A stretch of 64,000 nt of DNA from CAVURW01 sp963743595 (GTDB lineage Bacteria; Verrucomicrobiota; Verrucomicrobiia; Methylacidiphilales; UBA1321): NCBI GenBank assembly GCA_963743595.1, contig CAVURW010000014.1, positions 62,001-126,000 on the forward strand, read 5' to 3'. Shown one piece after another: positions 25,272 through 32,337 of the stretch. The translations under genes were made by a program, and so were the position numbers. The notes under the pieces are model-generated. The model ran no database searches and was not told the DNA's origin. It saw only the letters and a list, made by a program, of their open reading frames with translations. How positions within the stretch are numbered: position 1 is the stretch's first letter; the number at the start of each line of letters is the position of its first letter.

Positions 25272-26279
25272 ATGATCTCGCCACTTCGCTTCGTCAGCAG
25301 CCTGGCTCTCTTGGCGATTTGGCTCGTCACGTCGCTTCAGGGCAAGCCGACCAAGATTCCGACCATTGCGGAAGCGCTCGCCCAGAGCAAGATCATGACA
25401 AAGATGAACGAGTTGGCGGTCTATGCCGGGCTGCACGATTTCCTCGATGATCGAACGAAAACGCTCACTCTTTTCGTCCCAGTCGATTCCTCATTCTCGC
25501 GATACGCCCCGGAACAGTGGGCCATGCTCACGCAAACCTCGAATCAACCGGAGATGCAGCGGATCTTCCTCTACCATCTTCTCAACGGAAAGCGCTTCTA
25601 CGAGAAGGACATGGTGACTGAGAAAATCCTCTCGTGCCAAGGCTCACCTCTGGAAATTCATCGCACCACGGCAGGGATCATCACAATCCAAGGCGCGCAC
25701 ATGTTGCGCTCCGATATTCGTTGCGTGAACGGCGTCATCCACCAGATCGACCTTGTCCTCACTCCCCCCGGCCCGATACTCACCCCAATTCCGACGCCAA
25801 CTCCAACGCCGAGCCCCACGCCCTCACCGACAACCAGTCCCACCCCAACGCCCAGCGCGACGCCTAGCCCCTCGCCGTTTCCCACAGATTCGCCAACACC
25901 AACGCCTTCGCCCACAGAGACGCCCACAGAAATGGCAACGCCTACGCCGGCTCTTAATCCCTCCCCGACCTTGCAACCCTCGATCCTTCCGACCCAGACC
26001 CCAATTTCCCTGGCTCCGATCCCGAGTCAAGCGCCGTTGCCTCCTCCGCCCCCTTCCGTTTCTTCCGGCGCTAGCAGCAACGCCGTCTTCCCGGTGGAGC
26101 AGCAATATCTGAATACCCTTTCGCACTCGCCACTTCCTACCCTGCCTCCCCTGCCCTCCGTGGAGGTTCCGACGACGGCGCCGACGCCGACCATGCCTCC
26201 GACTCCCACTCCCACGCAGCCACCGACTGCCACGCCTCAACCGACGCCATCGCCCATTCCCACGGCATCGGGTCATTAG
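25272..26279 (+). CDS. Secreted fasciclin-domain protein with long Pro-Thr-rich tail
   Basis: 335 residues. A signal peptide (about 1-24, ending near 'TSLQG') is followed by one fasciclin (FAS1) domain at about 28-160, recognisable by 'KTLTLFVPVDSSFSRY', 'IFLYHLLNGKRF' and 'RCVNGVIHQIDLVLTP'. FAS1 domains mediate adhesion and matrix contacts. From about 165 the sequence is a low-complexity Pro/Thr/Ser tail built of P-T-P-T/P-S-P units, interrupted by Pro-rich and Ser-rich stretches near 245-300. The tail would be extended and could cross the periplasm or cell wall. Similar linkers occur in the proteins at 14526 and 46552. It is followed by the DUF1800/DUF1501 pair. Confidence 0.85.
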   Translation: MISPLRFVSSLALLAIWLVTSLQGKPTKIPTIAEALAQSKIMTKMNELAVYAGLHDFLDDRTKTLTLFVPVDSSFSRYAPEQWAMLTQTSNQPEMQRIFLYHLLNGKRFYEKDMVTEKILSCQGSPLEIHRTTAGIITIQGAHMLRSDIRCVNGVIHQIDLVLTPPGPILTPIPTPTPTPSPTPSPTTSPTPTPSATPSPSPFPTDSPTPTPSPTETPTEMATPTPALNPSPTLQPSILPTQTPISLAPIPSQAPLPPPPPSVSSGASSNAVFPVEQQYLNTLSHSPLPTLPPLPSVEVPTTAPTPTMPPTPTPTQPPTATPQPTPSPIPTASGH

Positions 26280-26362
26280 CCAGCAGTCGGTAGTATTTAT
26301 CAGCCGCGATTATAAGTTTTTACCAGTCGCAGAAAAATATCGCCTCTCTTTGTAACCGGAGC

Positions 26363-27877
26363 ATGCTGGGTGACGTCATCCTCACTGTAACTCTTATGCT
26401 CCCTCCTCTCTCGCCCTCTGATTGGAACAAAACAACCGCCGCGCACCTCATCAAACGGGCTGGATTCGGTGCCTGTCCTGAAGACGTAGCTAAACTCACC
26501 ACGTACGGCCTGGACCGGGCCGTGAGTTGGTTTGTCGATTACGAAAACCAACCCGACGATACATCGCTGCCCCAGTGCTCGCAGCCGGATCCAAACCTGA
26601 TCCCCAACGCAATGGCGATCAAGAACGAGACCGATCCCCAAAAGAAACAGACCCTATTCCGCGAACTCAGAAAGGACGAGTATCGACAGATGATCGACAT
26701 GCGCTACTGGTGGGTGAGTCGCATGGCCACGGGTCCGCGCCCGTTTCAAGAAAAGATGACGCTCTTCTGGCACGGCCACTTCGCCACTAGCTTTGAAAAA
26801 GTTCGCGTTCCCTTCGTTCTATTTCAACAGAACCAGATCTTTCGTCGTCTCGGTACGGGCCACTTTTTCGATCTGCTGAGTGCGGTTTCTAAAGACCCTG
26901 CCATGCTGATTTACTTGGATGGGGCGACGAGCAAAGTGGCTCACCCAAACGAGAACTTTGCCCGTGAGGTGATGGAGCTCTTCACGCTGGGTGAAGGTCA
27001 TTACACAGAGAAGGATATCCAGGAATCGGCCCGCGCTTACACAGGTTGGAGCCTGGGACCAGGTCGGCAGGGATATCAATATCGTCCCATTTTCCACGAT
27101 AATGGTATCAAGACTTTCCTGGGACAGACCGGTAACTTTGACGGGGATGCCTGCCTTAAAATCCTGAGTGAGCAGGAACAAACCTCCAAGTTTATCGCCT
27201 GGAAACTCTGGCGTTTCTTTGTGCAAGATCCTGCGCCGGATGAATCCGTGGATGCCCTCGCCACGGTGATGCGTAACAATCACATGGACCTGAAAGAGGC
27301 GATGCGCACACTCTTTATGAGCCAGGCGTTTTATTCTCGCGATGTGATTCGTACTCAGGTCAAGAGCCCCGTCCAATGGCTCGTCTCCGCCCTGCGTGAA
27401 TTGCAAAGCCCCGTCCCTTCTGCTCCGCTCACGCTCGTCATGCTCAATAGTCTCGGTCAGAACCTGTTTGAGCCACCGAATGTAAAGGGTTGGGACGGCG
27501 GGTTCGCATGGATCACCACGTCCAATCTCTTGAATCGGCAGAACTTCGCATCGGCGTTAGTGGAAGGCACCAAGGTCAACGTCCCCTCACTTAATGGCAC
27601 TGCCAAGGGCGTTCAACGGATCTTGAATCAAACGGGCGACGTTGCACTGCCACCCATCTCCGTAGCCGGGATGTTCAGCAAAGGAGAACTGCAGGATCCC
27701 GATAAATTTGTCCAGGCCTTAGAGGGTCGGTTCCTCAATGGCCAGTTGGCACCGAGTGCACGCCAAACACTTCACGATTTCGCTCAGCTGAAGCTTTCTA
27801 CACCACCCATGCAAGACGACGATATCCGCAAGGCCCTGCGTCTCATGTTGAGCACGCCCGATTATCAGCTCACGTAG
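26363..27877 (+). CDS. DUF1800 family protein
   Basis: 504 residues of the DUF1800 family, whose members occur with DUF1501 partners in Planctomycetes, Verrucomicrobia and some Proteobacteria. Hallmarks are 'AAHLIKRAGFGACPEDV' at the N-terminus, 'MTLFWHGHFATSFEKVR' and 'LGEGHYTEKDIQESARAYTG', and the C-terminal 'DIRKALRLMLSTPDYQL' helix. The short hydrophobic start could be a weak signal sequence, or a later start could be used. The biochemical function is not established; export and carbohydrate or peptidoglycan-related roles have been proposed by context. Only 46 bp separate it from the DUF1501 gene, indicating one operon. Confidence 0.9.
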   Translation: MLGDVILTVTLMLPPLSPSDWNKTTAAHLIKRAGFGACPEDVAKLTTYGLDRAVSWFVDYENQPDDTSLPQCSQPDPNLIPNAMAIKNETDPQKKQTLFRELRKDEYRQMIDMRYWWVSRMATGPRPFQEKMTLFWHGHFATSFEKVRVPFVLFQQNQIFRRLGTGHFFDLLSAVSKDPAMLIYLDGATSKVAHPNENFAREVMELFTLGEGHYTEKDIQESARAYTGWSLGPGRQGYQYRPIFHDNGIKTFLGQTGNFDGDACLKILSEQEQTSKFIAWKLWRFFVQDPAPDESVDALATVMRNNHMDLKEAMRTLFMSQAFYSRDVIRTQVKSPVQWLVSALRELQSPVPSAPLTLVMLNSLGQNLFEPPNVKGWDGGFAWITTSNLLNRQNFASALVEGTKVNVPSLNGTAKGVQRILNQTGDVALPPISVAGMFSKGELQDPDKFVQALEGRFLNGQLAPSARQTLHDFAQLKLSTPPMQDDDIRKALRLMLSTPDYQLT

Positions 27878-27923
27878 CCAATTCATTTTCTCCAATCCCT
27901 CCAACCCACGACTCGATTCCCCT

Positions 27924-29228
27924 ATGAACAAACAGATCTTCCATACACGCCGCGACTTCCTACGCACCACACTGCTCGGCGGTGCCTTGACTTGGACCGT
28001 CCCGTCCTTCATCGCCGAAACTTTTACTGCCCTTCACGCCCAAGCCGACGGCTCCCTCACCCAGGTTGCCACCGGTAAGGACAATCCCATCCTCGTAGTG
28101 CTCCAGCTCGCTGGCGGTAACGACGGCCTAAACACCGTTGTTCCTTTTACGAATGACTTTTACTACAAAGCACGGCCCAGCATCGCCGTTCGCGCAAACA
28201 CGGTTCTGAAGTTGAACGATCAACTCGGCTTAAATCCATCACTCGCCGGCTTTAAGGCGCTCTATGATTCCGGCAACCTAACGGTCATCAACGGCGTGGG
28301 TTATCCCAACCCCAATCGCAGCCACTTCCGCTCTACGGAAATTTGGCAGACCGCTTCCGACTCGAATCGGTTTGAGTCCGAAGGTTGGTTGGGCAAGTAT
28401 TTCGATAATGCGTGCCAAGGCTGCGATGCCACGGTCGGTGTCAATATCGGTATCCGCACCCCACAATCGTTCGTCTCCAAACAACCGTTCGGCGTGAGCT
28501 TACAAAACCCGAACTCCTACCGCTTCATGTCCGAGGAAAAAGGTAACGACGAAGAACTTGCTTATCGCCAGATGAATCAGGAGGAGTCAGGCGATGGCGG
28601 CGGCAGCGTCGGCTCCGTCGGCGGTAATGTTCACACCGAAATGAAGCCGATCGACTTCCTGGAACGGGTGTCCATGGATGCGCAGATGTCTTCGGACAAG
28701 ATTCTAGCCATTTACAATCGCGTTCAAAGCAAGGCTAAATACCCTCAATCGCCGCTTGGACGTGACCTCCAGATGGTCGCCAAGCTCATCGATGGTGGAA
28801 TGCCCACCCGCGTTTATTATGTCTCCCACGGCGGCTTCGATACGCATCATAACCAAGTCCAGAGCCAAAACGGTAAACTCCAGCAGTTGGGAGACGCCGT
28901 TAAATCGTTTACCGAAGATCTCACCGCCATGGGCCACTTCGACCGCGTGCTCGTCATGACCTTCAGTGAATTCGGTCGGCGCGTGTCTCAAAACGCCAGT
29001 GAAGGAACCGATCACGGCGCGGCCGCCCCGCTGTTTATCATCGGGCCAAAAGTCCGCTCGGGATTGCTCGGTAGCGAACCGAGCCTCGCCCCGCAAGACC
29101 TGCTCGATGGCGATATCCAGTACAATACCGACTTCCGCAGCGTCTATGCTGGCGTGTTGGAAAACTGGATGAAGACCAGTTCAACGCCGATCCTCGGTCG
29201 CCACTTCGACCCGCTCTCGATTGTCTGA
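27924..29228 (+). CDS. DUF1501 family protein (Tat-exported)
   Basis: 434 residues. The N-terminus carries a twin-arginine motif 'TRRDFLRTTLLGGAL' followed by a hydrophobic stretch, so export by the Tat pathway is likely. The DUF1501 core has 'LVVLQLAGGNDGLNTVVPF', 'RSHFRSTEIWQTA', 'GWLGKYFDNAC', 'GGFDTHHNQ' and 'MTFSEFGRRVSQNASEGTDHG', the sulfatase-like pattern of the family in order. DUF1501 proteins belong to the alkaline-phosphatase-like superfamily and are nearly always paired with DUF1800, as here. Substrate is unknown. Confidence 0.92.
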   Translation: MNKQIFHTRRDFLRTTLLGGALTWTVPSFIAETFTALHAQADGSLTQVATGKDNPILVVLQLAGGNDGLNTVVPFTNDFYYKARPSIAVRANTVLKLNDQLGLNPSLAGFKALYDSGNLTVINGVGYPNPNRSHFRSTEIWQTASDSNRFESEGWLGKYFDNACQGCDATVGVNIGIRTPQSFVSKQPFGVSLQNPNSYRFMSEEKGNDEELAYRQMNQEESGDGGGSVGSVGGNVHTEMKPIDFLERVSMDAQMSSDKILAIYNRVQSKAKYPQSPLGRDLQMVAKLIDGGMPTRVYYVSHGGFDTHHNQVQSQNGKLQQLGDAVKSFTEDLTAMGHFDRVLVMTFSEFGRRVSQNASEGTDHGAAAPLFIIGPKVRSGLLGSEPSLAPQDLLDGDIQYNTDFRSVYAGVLENWMKTSSTPILGRHFDPLSIV

Positions 29229-29319
29229 GGTCGGGAGGCGGAGTGTCGGGTGAAAAGCGTCTTTACAACGGAGCCGTGAGAGGGCTATGGATTGCCCCGC
29301 AAATCCTTGCCTCTAAACC

Positions 29320-29628
29320 ATGACAAACCCCGACCCCGTAGCCGCCTTTTACGCAAAATATGCATTCATTTCACCCAGCACGTGGAAATGGATTAATTTT
29401 GACCAACCCGTGACTGTTGAAGACCTGTCCGACTTGGAAAAAGCGACGTTTTACACCACCTTCCACTTCGACGACGATCCGCTTCCCACCGAAGAAGACC
29501 TCGATATTCCCGTATTGAAAGACCCGAACAACACCGTTCTGAATTACGGCGGTTCCTGTTACATCGTGCGGCCCAAGGTTAAACCCAGCGGGCCATGGAT
29601 TTGGAAGAAAACGCCACCGGTTTCCTAG
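29320..29628 (+). CDS. Hypothetical protein (102 aa)
   Basis: Not recognised. The 102-residue product is acidic, with no signal peptide and no membrane segment. It has many aromatic residues (Phe, Tyr, Trp) in 'FYAKYAFISPSTWKWINFDQ' and ends 'GPWIWKKTPPVS'. The middle contains 'TTFHFDDDPLPTEEDLDIP'. It stands 92 bp downstream of the DUF1501 gene, so it could be co-transcribed, and is convergent with the DUF4375 gene. The composition looks like a small folded domain, but I cannot place it in a family. Confidence 0.5.
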   Translation: MTNPDPVAAFYAKYAFISPSTWKWINFDQPVTVEDLSDLEKATFYTTFHFDDDPLPTEEDLDIPVLKDPNNTVLNYGGSCYIVRPKVKPSGPWIWKKTPPVS

Positions 29629-29697
29629 ACAGGCCCCGAGGCGAGGACGAAGTTGCTTTTTAAGGAGGCTCGCACCGTCTCTGCGACGAAATGGTCG

Positions 29698-30513
29698 TCA
29701 ACCGTGCTTATTGATGTAGTGGTACAACTTCACTGGGGTCTCTTTGTTCAACGCTCGAAATTGTACTGCCAACGGTTCAAACTGTTTCTTGTGTTTATCG
29801 ACGATCCCCTGGATTTCATCGTCATCATATTCACCTGGAATTAGGGTTTTAATCTGTAACATAAGTTTCCCGAGAAGTGGCTGGCCGATGATTTCGTAAG
29901 CGACAGACAACTGATCACTGTTAAGTCGGCCCATAAGCACGGATCCAAAACCACCGTCTTTCATATAAACAGAGGTGCACCAAATAAACAAAACGACCCC
30001 TTCCGTCTGGGAAATGGGATCGTCGATTTTTGCGGAAGTCTTTAAGTAAAAGTCTTCCACAAACTCGTACATCTCCTCCTCAGCCAACGTATCAGGATTT
30101 GGACGGGTCTTTTTCTTTTGGATGTATCGGTATAAGTATGAAGCAATGGATTTATCTGCTTGCCAGAAGTTTTCCGATAGAACGTCCAGCGCCTTATCAT
30201 GTTTGTCTAAAAGCTCTTTCATCTTATCCGGATCAGTATAGTCATTCGGAATCAGCTTCTTCACGTTTAGGATGATTTCTGTGCACTCCAGTAAACCAAT
30301 GTCCTCGTAAGAGGAGGCCAACAGATCCAAATCGGGATGGGAGGCCGAAATTAGATAGCGGAAACCACCGTTTTCGATCAACCCTGAAGCGTGCCAAACT
30401 TGGACCACGGTGTTTTCCAGATCACTGAGCGCACCCGTTCCTTCACTTTTCTCCTTCTCAGCCGCCTCAGAAAAGAAGTCGTCCACAAACAAAAACAATT
30501 CGTCCTCGGTCAC
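29698..30513 (-). CDS. Tandem DUF4375 (DMP19-like) protein
   Basis: 271 residues made of two homologous halves. Half one (about 1-130) has 'ENTVVQVWHASGLIENGGFRY' and 'EIILNVKKLIPNDYTDPDKM'; half two (about 140-271) has 'GVVLFIWCTSVYMKDGGFGS' and 'KLMLQIKTLIPGEYDDDEIQ'. The central 'NGGF/DGGF' motif and the helical layout match DUF4375 (DMP19-like) domains, which are usually single. Each half ends with similar 'LSENFWQADKSIASYLYRY' / 'LAVQFRALNKETPVKLYHY' segments, showing internal duplication. Soluble, no signal. DUF4375 has been noted among possible immunity-like or regulatory proteins, but function here is unknown. Confidence 0.75.
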   Translation of the reverse strand: MTEDELFLFVDDFFSEAAEKEKSEGTGALSDLENTVVQVWHASGLIENGGFRYLISASHPDLDLLASSYEDIGLLECTEIILNVKKLIPNDYTDPDKMKELLDKHDKALDVLSENFWQADKSIASYLYRYIQKKKTRPNPDTLAEEEMYEFVEDFYLKTSAKIDDPISQTEGVVLFIWCTSVYMKDGGFGSVLMGRLNSDQLSVAYEIIGQPLLGKLMLQIKTLIPGEYDDDEIQGIVDKHKKQFEPLAVQFRALNKETPVKLYHYINKHG

Positions 30514-30603
30514 GAGCCAAACCTAACTGGCACAGACGAATCGATCAAGATACACATTCTCAAAACGGGCAGATTCGCCGCAGCAGCGGAGCCTTCGATT
30601 TAC

Positions 30604-30711
30604 CGTTCCTTTGGAACTCTAACTTGTGGAGATGGGGACCTAGCACTTCGGACGGCTTATCAGCCGACCTTATGCTAGGCTTTGTTATGGATCGCGCCTG
30701 TGGCGCTCATT
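30604..30711 (+). repeat. Triple-hairpin interspersed repeat, family B
   Basis: A second copy of the family-B repeat (compare 7241-7350). It shows the same three hairpins: GTTCC-TTT-GGAAC, the outer stem CCTAGCA (30639-30645) / TGCTAGG (30673-30679) around CGGCT-TATC-AGCCG, and GCGCC-TGT-GGCGC. It sits in the 432-bp gap between the DUF4375 gene and suhB. The open frames that cross it are by-products of the repeat and are not called as genes; no other feature is seen in the gap. Confidence 0.8.
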
Positions 30712-30945
30712 CGGTTAGCGAGGCTTCGATCATGGACAGAACGTTCAGGGGAGCGTTTTCGTTTTGGATCGCTCGTACCGTTCTGTCTTTTGCTGATGCC
30801 TCGACTGGTTCGAGACATCACCCGCTCGTAAATGGGATCCGCCCGAAAATCGCGTCACCGATTTTTCCGCCGAACTTCGTGTCCATGTAGGCGCCCCTCA
30901 TTATTCCCATTGCCCACTACCGCACGCCGCACCTACACTGCGCGG

Positions 30946-31707
30946 ATGTCTGAATCGCACTCACTTTTGCTCGAAACCGCGCGTCGCGCCGCGCACGCTG
31001 CTTCGGAGCTGCTCCGTCGTCATATGGGCCAGGAACTCGTCGTGAAGGAGACGTTTAAACACGACGTTAAAATCGAACTCGATCGCCAATGCCAAGACCT
31101 GATTGAAGGCATTATTCTGGCGCAACATCCCAGCCACGCCATTATCGGCGAGGAAGGAAATATCGGTGCTGAGAACCCTGAATTCGAATGGATTATCGAT
31201 CCTATCGATGGAACGATGAATTTTCTGCATCAGATCCCGCATTTTTGCATCTCCATAGCGGTTCGTGATTCGAAGTCGCAACAAATGGTTGTCGGCGTGA
31301 TTCTCGATCCCGTTCGGCTGGAGTGGTTTACGGCGCAGCGCGGTCAGGGCGCGTGGTTGAACGGACGCAAACTGGCGGTGAGCGCGCGAACGGAGCTGAG
31401 CGACGCCGTTTTGGCAGTCGGATTCGCGAAATCCCAGGAATCAATTGATCACTGCCTGAAACTGTACACCTACTACGGAAGTCACGCCAAAAAGATGCGG
31501 GCCATGGGCTCTGCTGCGCTCGATTTAGCCTATGTCGCTGCGGGCCGGCTCGATGCCTATATTGAGCAGGGGGTGAACTTGTGGGATATTGCTGCGGGTT
31601 GGCTGCTCATTGAGGAGGCCGGCGGAGTTATGGATGCGGAGGTAAAACCGAACGGCGGTTACCGCGTTTTAGCCCATAGCGGAAAGATCACGTTCCCTCT
31701 GAAGTGA
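30946..31707 (+). CDS. suhB: Inositol monophosphatase family protein
   Basis: Mg-dependent phosphatase of the IMPase/SuhB family, acting on inositol-1-phosphate or related sugar phosphates in the cytosol. From ATG 30946 the 253 residues hold the metal-site motifs: 'AIIGEEGN' (Glu ligands), 'WIIDPIDGTMNFLHQIPHF' with the D-P-I-D-G-T signature, and 'LWDIAAGWLLIEEAGG' near the end. The frame extends upstream to 30832 in non-conserved sequence and is rejected. The symbol follows the family; which substrate is used cannot be told. It leads a six-gene operon ending at 36264, its stop overlapping the next GTG start. Confidence 0.88.
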   Translation: MSESHSLLLETARRAAHAASELLRRHMGQELVVKETFKHDVKIELDRQCQDLIEGIILAQHPSHAIIGEEGNIGAENPEFEWIIDPIDGTMNFLHQIPHFCISIAVRDSKSQQMVVGVILDPVRLEWFTAQRGQGAWLNGRKLAVSARTELSDAVLAVGFAKSQESIDHCLKLYTYYGSHAKKMRAMGSAALDLAYVAAGRLDAYIEQGVNLWDIAAGWLLIEEAGGVMDAEVKPNGGYRVLAHSGKITFPLK

Positions 31708-31856
31708 GTACGCCCGCGCCTCGCGCCCCTATTTTAACTCAAAAAGAGAAAGTTTTACTCGCCTTTCTTCTTGCGATTCTCATCATAGGTGGCATGGTTC
31801 AGCAGATAAGGCTGAGCTGGAAGGTTAGTACAGTGATTTCAGGTCCCAGGCCTTAA
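31704..31856 (+). CDS. Small single-pass membrane protein (50 aa)
   Basis: A 50-codon frame from GTG 31704, overlapping the suhB stop as GTGA, and ending 9 bp before the next gene. The product begins STPAPRAPILTQKEK, then has a hydrophobic helix 'VLLAFLLAILIIGGMVQQI' (about 17-35) and a short basic tail 'RLSWK'. The 'LTxxEKxxL' entry into the helix resembles short membrane proteins in Verrucomicrobia that have lost or never had a ComEA-type domain; I cannot confirm that. Start-stop overlap and tight spacing on both sides strongly suggest a real, translationally coupled gene. Confidence 0.7.
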   Translation: MSTPAPRAPILTQKEKVLLAFLLAILIIGGMVQQIRLSWKVSTVISGPRP

Positions 31857-31865
31857 TTTCAGGAC

Positions 31866-32330
31866 ATGCCAAAGAATAATCTCTCAGAAGTTGTGGGGCT
31901 GATTTGCGAGCAAGATGCCCGCTACGCCCCGGATGCCTACCACTTCGTCGACGACGGACTTAAGCACACCCTTAAAATACTCAAGCGCGGTGGCCAAAGC
32001 GCCCATCGTCATGTTTCCGTGCATGAGTTGCTTCAAGGGTTACGGGAGTTCGCGCTCAAGGAGTATGGGCCCATGAGCAAAGCGGTACTGAACGAGTGGG
32101 GTCTCAAGACCACCGAAGACTTCGGCAACGTCGTTTTCAATCTCGTGAAGGCCAATGTCCTTGGCAAGAACGAGAGCGATTGCCCAACCGACTTCTGCAA
32201 CGTCTTTTCCTTCGACGATGCCTTCGTTAAGCCGTTCGTCCCCGCGCGCGCCCGCCAATCAGACCCTTCTCTGACCAAGCCCGCCAAGCGCTCGAAGTCC
32301 TCCAAGAAAAACGCAGCCGGCTCCGTGTAG
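31866..32330 (+). CDS. Minf_1886-family protein (TIGR04138)
   Basis: 154 residues matching the family TIGR04138, known from Planctomycetes and Verrucomicrobia. The first ~115 residues follow the family pattern: 'ICEQDARYAPDAYHFVDDGL', 'HVSVHELLQGLREFALKEYG', 'VLNEWGLKTTEDFGNVVFN' and 'DFCNVFSFDDAF'. A Lys/Ser/Pro-rich tail follows. Function is unknown; the presence of this family is one of the best taxonomic hints in the window. It lies between the small membrane-protein gene and the M16 protease with only 7-9 bp spacing on each side. Confidence 0.9.
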   Translation: MPKNNLSEVVGLICEQDARYAPDAYHFVDDGLKHTLKILKRGGQSAHRHVSVHELLQGLREFALKEYGPMSKAVLNEWGLKTTEDFGNVVFNLVKANVLGKNESDCPTDFCNVFSFDDAFVKPFVPARARQSDPSLTKPAKRSKSSKKNAAGSV

Positions 32331-32337
32331 GTTTAAT

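Noticed and set aside
25770..26279. Repetitive DNA of the Pro-Thr tail as a CRISPR or satellite
   Set aside because: It is coding, in frame, without spacer-repeat structure; the pattern follows Pro/Thr codons.
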